Source of the DNA: Pelargonium cotyledonis
Taxonomy: Eukaryota; Streptophyta; Magnoliopsida; Geraniales; Geraniaceae
Direction of reading: 5' to 3'
NCBI GenBank assembly: GCA_036897625.1
Contig: JAYMTA010001176.1
Span: 1-21,359 of the forward strand
Length of the DNA stretch: 21,359 bases
In this document: in pieces, positions 8,659-17,004 of the stretch
Position numbering within the stretch: the first letter of the stretch is position 1
Layout: every line of letters starts with the position of its first letter
Program-made: the position numbers and the translations under genes
The notes under the pieces: generated by a model
The model's database searches: none
What the model saw: only the letters and a program-made list of their open reading frames with translations
Told to the model about the DNA's origin: nothing

Positions 8659-9600
8659 ATGGCTCTTCTGCACTGCAAGAGAGCCCCCTCTTCCTCGCAC
8701 GATCTCACGCCTTACAAGGGAGCGCGACACTCTTCTTTCTTACACTAGCCTAAGCCAAGCAAGAGGGATCGAAGCCCTATCAACAAGATCCAGCGCATCA
8801 AGGGTGAGGCTTTCTTCTCCAACATTGCTCACCTAGGCCCAGTTGAGAAATCAAGACAACCCACGCATGAGTAGGGGGGCAGAGACACATGAGCAAGAAC
8901 ATGAAGCTCTCAACCAAGGCTTGCCTAACTTGCAAAATAACCTTGATTGAAACATGTCTAACCCTGCAGCAAGGGCAACAGGCACCTCCTAGGTCCTAAC
9001 AGTCCTCGAGGCGCCATACCTGCACCTCATGACAACAACCCTCTCTTGGACGGAATCAATAATGCCTTGAGAGTGGTCACTAATCAATTTAATGAGGCCT
9101 TGCGCGCCTCTCTAACCAACGTGGCCACGACAAATCCCGTGACCCCTATGGCTCTAGCAACCCCTACAGCTCAGGATCCACCTCCACTTGTGGCCCTATC
9201 CCAGTTAACAGGAGTTTAGGTACCTCCTGCCTGCACGAACCCAATGTGCTGCACAACTCGTGGCCACCGCGACGCTTGAGCTCGTGATGGTCGCATCCAC
9301 AACGAAGAAAGACCCCCAAGAACTCCACACAAAGAAAGTTATGTTCAATCTGAGTTCTCCAGGTCAAGGACAAGGAATACCCAACGTAGGGACTCCCCTA
9401 GACACTCTACTTCTGAAACAGTGGAAAGTTCTCACCAAAGGAGAAGAAGGGATGAGAGGAATGATGAACCACACCAACAAACAAGGAGATCGCTGGAGCC
9501 ACATGCTCCAGCTGCATTCCACAATGAGAGGCCTACCCTCCTAGCTCTACAAGAGTAGGGCCAGTGCATCTAGTCTTAGAAAGCAACCAATAGTGGTAGG
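8659..9600 (+). pseudogene. gag: gag N-terminal remnant, layer 3
   Basis: The stretch aligns with the layer 1 gag N-terminus. ATG 8659 opens a short frame to 8748, then the coding sense is broken into pieces. A recognisable piece encodes PLLDGINNALRVVTNQFNEA near 9043-9102, matching layer 1 (PLLAGLTNAMRAFTNKF). Another encodes NERPTLLALQE near 9524-9556, also present in layer 1. Stops include those near 9218, 9557 and 9571. The open frame at 9260-9544 is in a different frame from the conserved pieces and is probably not meaningful. Confidence 0.65.
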
Positions 9601-10224
9601 GTCGCTGCCCCCATCGCCCCAGCTATTAACAACCCATTGAGTCAGGCTCTACAAGCAATCCCCATCCACCCTATGATACGCTTTCAAGACATGACTTACA
9701 ATGGACTCACCAAGGCTATTGAACATTCCTTTCACTTTGAGCTCAAGATGAGCTGGCAAACAAACTGTGATGCTACGCGCTGTAGGATCTTCGTTGGCAC
9801 CCTCTAGGGTCAAACTCAAGAATGGTATCACGACCTCCCCAACAGAATCATCACTTTTTGGGAAGCTTTCAAGAACATGTTCATAGAGAAGTTTAAGTCA
9901 ACAGGAAGGGTATCTAAACCCCAAGTCACCCTCCTTAACATTAGGCAAAGGCCTAGTGAAACACTTGCTAATTTTATGGAGCGCTTCCGGAAGGCAGAGC
10001 GAGAGTGTGACTCTACAACAAATTCAATGATGATGAACACCTTCAGGGTAGGTGTGAAAAACCCCTTCGTTCAAGCCGTCTCTGCAACTGCTCAACGTAA
10101 GACTTGGGAAGAGATGCTTAGCATATCCCATAACCATGTTGGGGTAGAAGACATGCTTGGGAGTATCCAATACACACACAAAACATGGAAAAAAGTGGAG
10201 ATACAAGAAAAACTCCTAAGGTGA
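9601..10224 (+). pseudogene. gag: gag core domain (PF03732-like), layer 3
   Basis: One frame is readable throughout with a single internal stop (TAG 9805, where layer 1 has valine). It encodes the gag core: NNPLSQALQAIP, then CRIFVGTL, EWYHDLPN, LLNIRQRPSETLANFMERF and FRVGVKNPF. These align with the layer 1 domain almost without gaps. The frame stays open from the codon after TAG 9805 to a stop at 10222, ending KLLR, and the next gag segment continues in another frame overlapping it. In the element's life cycle this domain would form particles with relatives' enzymes. Confidence 0.8.
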
Positions 10225-10490
10225 ACATGGTAGAAAAGGTTCTAAAATACTCTAGCTACACTCCCCTCAACACCACATACGAAGAGGTGCTTGAGCACGC
10301 TCTACAACTGGATGAATTCCAACCCTTTGCTGAGCTAGCATGTGGGAAGAGGAAGAAAGGAGACAACAATGACTTGTGGTGTAAGATGGACAAAGGAAAA
10401 AGACATGACATTGAAGATTGCTATTACTTCAAGGACTTTGTGGAGAAGAAGTTAAGGGAGGGAGAGTTTGAACAATTCAGGGGAACCTAG
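10185..10490 (+). pseudogene. gag: gag C-terminal segment with degenerate zinc knuckle
   Basis: A 101-residue open frame encodes the YTPLNTTYEEVLEHALQLDE segment typical of plant gypsy gag C-termini, and then WCKMDKGKRHDIEDCYYFKD, a degenerate form of the family's C-x-x-H, G-H, D-C pattern. It then ends with EKKLREGEFEQF. The first histidine position is aspartate and the glycine before the second histidine is arginine, so metal binding is doubtful. Layer 1 has the matching segment near 2271-2460. The stop at 10488 is followed by unrelated DNA instead of protease, so this is where enzyme-coding capacity is lost. Confidence 0.75.
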
Positions 10491-10802
10491 AAAATGCACT
10501 CCACACCTAGACACATTTTGTACCCTTTATTGTTATCTTATTCAAATCAATGAAATTGTCTTTCCCAATTGAGTTGTCGTCCTCAATTAATGATTACAAA
10601 TAACAAATGGACTCCCAATGAGACCCAAAAGAAATGCAAGAATCTAGAATTCAACCCTCACCTACTAAGAGGACTAAAGCCTACACCTACATGAGCTATT
10701 TCCTAAGTTGAAGTAAGAAAAAATTCAGGAAAACCCTCTCAAGGTTCACTCTCCTTGACCTTTAGCAAGCCTAGCAAGGGGGCCAGAATCAACCTCCCTC
10801 GT
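10491..10802 (+). other. Deletion joint and protease-linker relic
   Basis: Bases 10491-10620 match nothing else in the window and contain a small inverted repeat (AATTGAG and CTCAATT near 10567-10588). From about 10620 to 10802 the DNA aligns with layer 1 3360-3545, the segment after the protease: both have AAGAGGACTAAA, CTCTCAAGG and CTCCTTGA in the same order. The protease itself (layer 1 2547-3360) is missing, so an internal deletion with about 120 bases of filler is inferred. Confidence 0.65.
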
Positions 10803-11316
10803 AGCTTTAGTAGAGCTCCCAGCATCAGTAGAACTTCCAGCTCAAGCAAAGCGCCCAACTCCAGCAGAGCTCCCAACACTAATAGAGCTCAGTAGAGCTC
10901 CCAACTCTAATAGAGCTCAGTAGAGCTCCTAGCCCTAGTAGAGATCCCAGCTCCAGTTTATCTAAGTAGAGCTCCTAGCCCTAGTAAAGTTCCCAGCTCT
11001 AGCAGAGCTCTGTAGAGCTCTTAGCCCTAGTAGAGCTCCCAACTCTAGCAGAGCTCAGTAGAGCTCTTAGCCTTAGTAGAGCACCCAGCTCTAGTTGAGC
11101 TCCAAGCTGCAACAAAGCTCTTATCTTTGGCAAAGCTTCTAGCTCTAGCAAAACTCCTAGCTCTTACAAAGCTCACTAAAGCTCCTCCCCCAAAAAGATC
11201 TCCAGGCTCCTGCAGAGCTCCAAGTTCCAGTTGAGCTCTATGCTCTAGCAAAACTCCCAGCTCCTGTAGAGCTTCTAGCCCCAGCAAGGCTCCTATCTCT
11301 AGCGAAGTTCCTCCAC
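10803..11316. repeat. 18/10-bp tandem array derived from gag-pol linker
   Basis: About 28 units of 18 bases follow the form AGCTCCCAGCTCTAGTAG, several separated by a 10-base unit AGCTCAGTAG (near 10885, 10913, 11006, 11052). It begins exactly where layer 1 has AGCTCTAGTAAGGCACCC (coding SSSKAP). The first units read in frame as repeated S-S-S-R-A-P-like hexapeptides until the 10-base units shift the frame. The antisense open frame 11045-11341 is a by-product of the array. Confidence 0.9.
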
Positions 11317-12045
11317 TGTTAAAGGATAAGACCACATGCATTACTGGGGTTCAAATTGCCAACAGATAACTAAGGAAAAATTATTACTAAGATATACTCG
11401 TATCAAAATGGGTGTGCGACTGAAAAGACTACCTCCTAGTCATAAAGTGGGTGATTTCCACTTGCTCTTATAGCAGATGAGGTTGGCATGCAGCGTGACT
11501 AACACTAAGTATGAATGCAAGCAATCACATCCCGTGTTAGAAACTTGCCTCCAATGCAAGTCAAGTCTCCCATGTGAGAAGCCACCTCAGGGGGTTCCAT
11601 CTAAGGAGACTTAGGTCATCCAACCCGGGTCCCCCCCCCCCGAGCTTGGGGGCCAAGTCTACATAGCAAGCCTCTCTCTACCCAATAAAGAATAGATGTC
11701 AAATAGTCTCTACGCAAGGAGACACAAACATCTACAAGGGATTATGCAAGACATGGAGCATACATCCAAGCATACAAACATGCAAGACAAGATGGATAAG
11801 CAAAGCTATATCAAGTCATTGAGGTCACCAAAAACTGGGGGCATGGACAAAGCCTACAACGAGAAAGCCTAAAGTAAAGGATAAGGCATAACAGACCCAA
11901 GGTGCCCGCAGTGTCCATCTTTTCATTTGAAGTAAGAAGACAAGTCTCCTATGCAAGAAGCCACCTCAAGGGGTGCCATCCTTGTAGACTAGAGCCATCA
12001 ATCAATGGACAACCTCAACACACTTGGGGGGTGAGGCAACACACC
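11317..12045. other. Unassigned spacer with duplicated block and C11 tract
   Basis: There is no coding signal. A block of about 65 bases containing GAAGCCACCTCAGGGGGTTC (11580) recurs as GAAGCCACCTCAAGGGGTGC (11959), with shared flanking CAAGTCTCC. A run of 11 C occurs at 11631-11641, followed by GAGCTT and GGGGG. The rest shows no feature I can name. Confidence 0.6.
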
Positions 12046-12746
12046 TAACCAACCTCACCATTGAAGGCTAGATTGTCATGCCTTGATAGCATGAATCAAC
12101 CTCACCATTGGATTTAGATTGTCATGCCTCGACATCATGAATCTATCTCACCATTGGAGGCCTAGATTGTCATGCCTTGAAAACATGAATCTACCTCACC
12201 AATGAAGGGTTGATTGTCATGCCTTGGCAACATGAATCAACCTCACCATTGGATTTAGATTGTCATGCCCTGACAGCATAAGTTTATCTCACCGTTGGAG
12301 GCCTAGATTGGCATGCCTTGACAGCATGAATCTACCTCACCAATGGAGGCTTGATTGTCATGCCTTGACAGCGTGAATCACCCTAACCATTGGATTTAGA
12401 TTTGCATGCCTTGAAAGCATGAATATATCTCACCATTGGAGGCTAGATTGTCGTGCCTTGACATCGTGAATCCACCTCGCGATCAAAGGCTAGATTATCA
12501 TGCCTTGACAGCATGAATCTACCTCACCAATAGAGGCTAGATTGTCATGCCTTGATAGCATAAACCTCGCCATTACATTTAGATTGTCATGCCTCAATAG
12601 CATGAATCTATCTCACCATTGGAGGCCTAGATTGTCGTGCCTTGATAGCATGAATCTACCTCACCAATGAAGACTTGATTGTCATGCCTGATAGCATGAA
12701 TCAACTTCACTATTGAAGAATTGATTTCCAGGCCACGACAACATGG
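12046..12746. repeat. 42-48-bp hairpin-bearing satellite array, about 15 units
   Basis: Units begin AGATTGTCATGCC, continue TTGACAGCATGAATC, and end in CACCATTGG plus a variable tail. Each carries the inverted repeat TCATGC/GCATGA with a seven-base loop. Tails recur in the order GGATTT, GGAGGCCT, AATG(A/G)AGG, giving a higher-order period of about 140 bases. The order is regular for about eight units, disturbed near 12450-12540, then resumes. Confidence 0.92.
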
Positions 12747-13025
12747 AATGACTCCATTATTAATTGAAGAAAACTCTTGCAAGAGGTTCTCAGTATTAAA
12801 GTATTGACCAAGGAGATTCCACTAGAAGAAGTTCTTCAAAGTTTCTAAGTGTTAAAGTGTGTAGCCTAATCTCACGCAGTTTTGCCTCACACTCTACAAA
12901 CCAACTAGAGGATATGCACCATGCTAAGACAAATTTCTTCAAGAGATGCAATAATACGCGAACTCACTCTTGTAGCACCAGAAGGAGTTAGCTTAGTAAA
13001 CAACTCCTTAACAGAAGGAAACATG
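12747..13025. other. Spacer between arrays
   Basis: AT-rich DNA in which I see nothing: no long reading frame, repeat or conserved motif. Confidence 0.5.
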
Positions 13026-13288
13026 AACTCAGCTAGCTCTCTAAGCTCAGCTGGCTCTCCAAGCTCAACTGGCCCTCTAAGCTAAGAAAGCTCCCAAGCT
13101 AAGAAATCTCTCTAAGCTAAGAAATCTCTCTAAGCTCAGAAAGCTCTCCAAGCTCAGCTAGCCCTCCAGGCTCAACTAGCTCTCCAAGCTCAGCTAGCTC
13201 CCAATGCACAGCTAGCCCTCCAAACTCCACTAGCTCTCCAAGCTTAGTTGAACTTCCAAGCTAAGAAAACTCTCCAAGCTCAGCTAAC
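13026..13288. repeat. Second 18-bp tandem array
   Basis: About 14 units of 18 bases follow the form AAGCTCAGCTAGCTCTCC, with variants AAGCTAAGAAATCTCTCT. The 14-base phrase AGCTCTCCAAGCTC, found several times here, is also the core of the LTR 29-bp unit. The open frame at 13248 overlaps its end and is not credible. Confidence 0.88.
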
Positions 13289-14414
13289 TATGATGCGGAA
13301 GTCTTCTTTTTGGTTGAAGAGCTCTGACAAAAATCAACCAAAAGAAAATATTTTGAAATCTCTAAGCCATGGAAAGTGCTCCTCACTGCAATCCTCGCCC
13401 CTGCGAGTCAATGTTGGTCATCTTCCATGACCCTATCTCTCCTTGCCCAAGCAAGTCACTTTAGTCTCCTCCAACGACCTTGCGACACCTTATGCAAGAA
13501 GGCTCACCTCCAAGAGGCCAAACTCAAGATTTGGTAAAGTTATAAAAATACTTGGAGTTGCCTACTTCCTGAAGCTCACCTTGGCAAAGCTTTATCAAGA
13601 CCTTTGACATGGCCTCACCAAGATCCCTTAAGAGAACTCCAATCCAAGACTAAGGCTTCCAACCTTGGAAACCTCCCCATGGAGACACAAGACCCAAGGG
13701 CCCTCAGCGAATCCCCCTGGAAGAACCTTCAAAATCGAGAAGCAAAAATTTATCTAAGTCTACTAGCACTAGAAAGAAGGCATGACAAGAATTTAGAGCC
13801 AAGAAAGGCAAAAATCATGGCCAAGCTTGCTAACACTCCAAAGGTAGCAAGAAAGCATAGCAAAATGCTAGAACAACCAAAAGAGAGCACACCAAATCAG
13901 CCACAAGGTCCCAAAGTCAACAAAAAATGGAATTACAGCATTGCCCCCTAGCAGCAGCAGATGCTGCGGCATTTCTTGCAGATGTCGCGACATCAGGCAT
14001 TGTACAACGCAATCCATTTCATGATTTCCTCCATTTTAGTCATTTTAAAGCCTTTAATCCATGGTTTGAAGGGGGAACACTTACCCCCATGGACTTCAAA
14101 CTTTGAGGAATTATTCTTGAGAGTAAGAGAAGACCAAATCAAGCTTTCAAACTCCAAAATTCAACCACCTCAAAAATGGGTTTCAAGCTTCAAGCTACAA
14201 TGAAGCTTATCAATGGAGGAAGAAGAAAGAAGGATGCATTAGAAGAACAAATAAGGGATCTAGCAAAAGTTCCCAAAAAATTTCCAACACTCACTTCCAA
14301 AAATCTATGGAGCATCTTGAGTTCACACCTAGAAATCTACCCCAACAAAATAAAAATTCAAGACTCAAGCGGTGACTAAACTACTCCTGCACAACACCGA
14401 TAAGTCAGAGTTGC
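13289..14414. other. 3' untranslated body of layer 3 element
   Basis: There is no RT, RNase H or integrase motif in any frame. The open frames 13604-13951, 13961-14203 and 14176-14379 encode lysine-rich, low-information proteins without a family signal. A nested inverted repeat lies at 14064-14101 (GTTTGAAG/CTTCAAAC outside, GGGGG/CCCCC inside). The patch GATGCTGCGGCATTTC near 13971 resembles the 22-bp LTR repeat. Confidence 0.55.
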
Positions 14415-14432
14415 TAGGAGTAGGGGGACAAC
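14415..14432 (+). other. Polypurine tract of layer 3
   Basis: TAGGAGTAGGGGGACAAC lies immediately before the 3' LTR start at 14433. It has the purine richness and position expected for the plus-strand primer. Confidence 0.7.
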
Positions 14433-14559
14433 TGATGTTACCCAAAAAATCATAAGTCCTTCAACGACTCACAAGACGGCACGTAACAGGTCTGAAATGT
14501 CTGAGTTGCTTGACCTGGGTTCGACCCAAGTCGAGAGTGCTCCAGCCTACCAGGCCTAG

Positions 14560-14791
14560 CTCTTCAAGCACCAGCCTACCAGGCCTAGCTCTCCAAGCTC
14601 CTGCCTGCCTGGCCTAGCTTTCCAAGCTCTAGCCTGCTAGGTCTAGCTCTCCAAGCTCCTGCCTGCTTGGCCTAGCTCTCTAAGCTCCTGCCTACCTGGC
14701 CTAGCTCTCCAAGTTCCTGCCTTCCTGGCCTAGCTCTCCAAGCTCCTACCTGCCAGGCCTAGCTCTATAACCCCAGCCCTCTAGGCCTAGC
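14560..14791. repeat. 29-bp minisatellite, 8 copies, in 3' LTR
   Basis: Phase markers start at 14560, 14589, 14618, 14647, 14676, 14705, 14734 and 14763, again exactly 29 bases apart, with a partial unit before them from about 14540. Confidence 0.95.
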
Positions 14792-14934
14792 ATGTGGACA
14801 AAATCTAAGAAATTCCACTAAGTATGAAAAACTTCTCTAGAAAGCCATATCACTCCCAAAATGCCTATAAACCTCTCCAAATAATATTTTCTGGAGGTTC
14901 TTGGTCAATTATGGGCTCAAAAATAGCTTCAGCA

Positions 14935-15172
14935 GTGAAATAGGACTAAAGCTATACTTCTAGCAGTGAAACAAGACTAAAGTTGTCCTCTTGACAGCAA
15001 AACAGGATTAAAGCTGTCCCCAGGCAGCAAAACGCGGATAAGGTTGTCCCTCATGCAAAAATAGGATTGTAGCTATCCATGACAATTGCCGCGAAAATTG
15101 TGTCAAAATGCCATGGCAATTGTATCAAAATTCCGCGGTAATTTTGCCAAATGTCGCGGCATATTTCCTGTC
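14935..15172. repeat. Roughly 31-bp and 22-bp arrays in 3' LTR
   Basis: Counterparts of the 7418-7672 arrays: about five CAGCAAAACAGGATTAAAG-type units to about 15080, then about four TCAAAATGCCGCGGCAATTG-type units. Confidence 0.7.
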
Positions 15173-15747
15173 CCAGCCCAATCCATGCGTTTGGCCTCCA
15201 ATTGTCACCCAGGTGATTCCCTTTGACCCCGAATGAAATATGACGGTTCTAGACACTATTACAAGGCAAATCCAAGGACTAGACATCACCAACTCACCTC
15301 CAATACACACCAACAAGCTTCCACGAGCAAAAGCCTAAAAAGTCACGTATGACGAAGCACAAGCTGACAAAAGGCCTAGCAAGCATGCTAGCCTCAAGGG
15401 CACGCATCCTCTATGCTTCCAAGAACTCATGACTATACCTCTCATGGTACTAGCTTAATAAGAGTCTTGGCAAGCTCAAAACACACTTCCATGAACCAAT
15501 GGCTAAGCTTGCAAAACATGGGCTCACCAAAGGACATAGCAAGTTCATGGAAAGTCAAGACCAAGTCCATACACATGAGCAACATTTCCAAGACCAAGAA
15601 GCCTAACATCCTAAAAGGGCTAAGGAATGACATGAAATCAAGTGAGCCATGTGGGCTTGTAAGAGCCAAATGGGCTAAGATGGGCTTCAATTCTTCACCA
15701 ATTAATCACGTCGCAACAAGTGGCGCAAAGTGGTGGTAAGGTTTCCC

Positions 15748-15755
15748 TATAAATA
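15748..15755 (+). promoter_or_regulatory. TATA box of layer 3 3' LTR
   Basis: TATAAATA sits in the same context as at 8228. If it still works it would drive transcripts outward into the right half of the PF20167-like gene at 16097. Confidence 0.65.
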
Positions 15756-16096
15756 CCACCCTCTTCCAAAGGGAAAGGGGTTCATAACTTTGGGTTCACA
15801 ATTTCACTTATCATTTCATTTGAGAGCTTCTCTCTCCAAAATCTTTCTCTCTCTAGAAAAGCTTAGTGTTCACCAAACAAGGACTTACAAGGGCTTCGTT
15901 CCTTTGGTGTGTTTTCCTTACGCAGGTGACAGGTTTCAATACTCGAGGAAAGCAAACAAGCTAAAGAAATTGGAAACTTGAACTTTAGGCTAGAAACCTT
16001 GAATTGGAAAAGAAGAAGCACAACAACAAGCACAGGAAAAACAAATTCTCTGAGCTAAGTGTGATCGCATTGACCGAAAGTCAAAAATAGTAATCA

Positions 16097-17004
16097 GGGT
16101 GGCAAAGCTTTGCTATGCAACCCGAATGTCAGGGTTCATTGGGGTGGTGCGTGAATTTTATGAGGTTTTTCTTTTGTCCCCTACTTCGCTCCATTCATTC
16201 CTTGAAGGGCCAGTCATGGATCCCAATGCGTGTCAATTCTATGACCTCCGGTGCAGGAGTGCATGGGATTTAGAGGAACTAAGAAGAATCTTGTGTGGGC
16301 CTACTGACAGGGTCTCACTAGATTCTTATGGGATGCCAAGAGTCAACAAAGTGGACCTTTGTTTTGAAGCCAAAGTATGGATCATTTTCATCAATTCCCG
16401 CATATTCTCTAGTGGGAACCTGTCTGAAATCTCTTATGATAGAGTGTTCATGCTCTATTTTATTCTGACGAGTCGATGCATGCAGTTGGGCCGAATTATT
16501 TTATTAGGAATTAGACGGGCTGCCAGGAGTAACAGGCTTTGGTACCCCACACTCATTCACAAATTGTGCCAACGTCGGTTTGTCCTAATCAAGGAGAATA
16601 AAACACCGGTCCCCGATGCGGTACCCATTACACATCGAGGAATCAACACCATAGGCAGAATCGCTGGGGTATGCGTAGATGCTAACATTAGATAGCTACA
16701 GAGTAGAGCTAGTAGGTCTAGAGAAGCAAATGAGTAGAAGAAGAGAGAAGAGCAAAAGAAAAAGGATGACGAGGCGTCAACCTCGAGAGGAGTGCATTAG
16801 AAGATTGAGAGAATGATGCGAGCCATTCAGAAGCTCGAGGATTGTGTAGAGGAGTTGGCCTCTAATGGCCAACCCAGGAGGACCGGCGGCATAGTATTGA
16901 AGCCGCAAAAGAGGAAGGCAAAGAACACCCCATCATACATGGGCAAGGGCAAAAAGCCCATGTTGGAGTCGAGTGGTGATGAGAGCACCTCGGAGAGTGA
17001 TTAA
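16097..17004 (+). pseudogene. PF20167-like plant transposon protein, C-terminal part
   Basis: This is the continuation of the gene cut at 6701. The frame that starts at a GTG (16099) and ends at 16695 holds the most recognisable family signature, VVREFYEVF, near residue 17, followed by the central region (DLCFEAKVWIIFINSRIF) and a region near residues 120-150. After the TAG at 16693 the same frame continues with further stops near 16732 and 16798, then an open 16813-17004 giving a short heptad-like helix (MRAIQKLEDCVEELASN) and a basic then acidic serine-rich tail. Layer 3 removed at most a few codons at the joint, and one base of frame may also be lost. No function can be assigned beyond family membership. 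Confidence 0.7.

Larger units (their letters stand above)
6702..16096 (+). mobile_element. Layer 3: gag-only non-autonomous gypsy element with satellites
   Basis: This is a 9.4-kb element bounded by two related LTRs starting TGATG(C/T)TACCC, at 6702 and 14433. It has a decayed primer-binding site after the first LTR and a purine tract before the second. The flanks are two consecutive parts of one gene, which proves a single insertion. The five bases before it (TAGTG) and after it (GGGTG) match at 3 of 5, so any target-site duplication has decayed. The body keeps only gag and a short protease-linker relic. About 1.5 kb of the internal region is tandem arrays. It would need enzymes from a relative such as layer 1, with which it shares LTR 3' parts and gag. 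Confidence 0.85.
14433..16096 (+). repeat. 3' LTR of layer 3 element
   Basis: The LTR is 1664 bp, starts TGATGTTACCC and ends TAATCA. Only 8 full 29-bp units are present against 15 in the 5' LTR. It lacks about 40 bases near 15885 that the 5' LTR has at 8365-8405 and has about 30 extra bases near 15290. The two LTRs look about 85% alike by eye, so the insertion is not recent. The open frames 15125 and 15442 (antisense), 15413 and 15730 are LTR shadows. Confidence 0.85.

Noticed and set aside
11045-11341. 98-codon antisense frame rich in A, R, S and L
   Set aside because: It is the reverse reading of the 18/10-bp array and its periodic composition comes from the repeat.
12046-12746. CRISPR-like array of evenly spaced short palindromic repeats
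   Set aside because: There are no unique spacers; whole units are repeated, and the setting is a plant retroelement. It is a satellite array.
13604-14379. Three lysine-rich open frames in the layer 3 tail
   Set aside because: No RT, RNase H, integrase or envelope-like signal, no shared frame among them, and composition matches the surrounding DNA.
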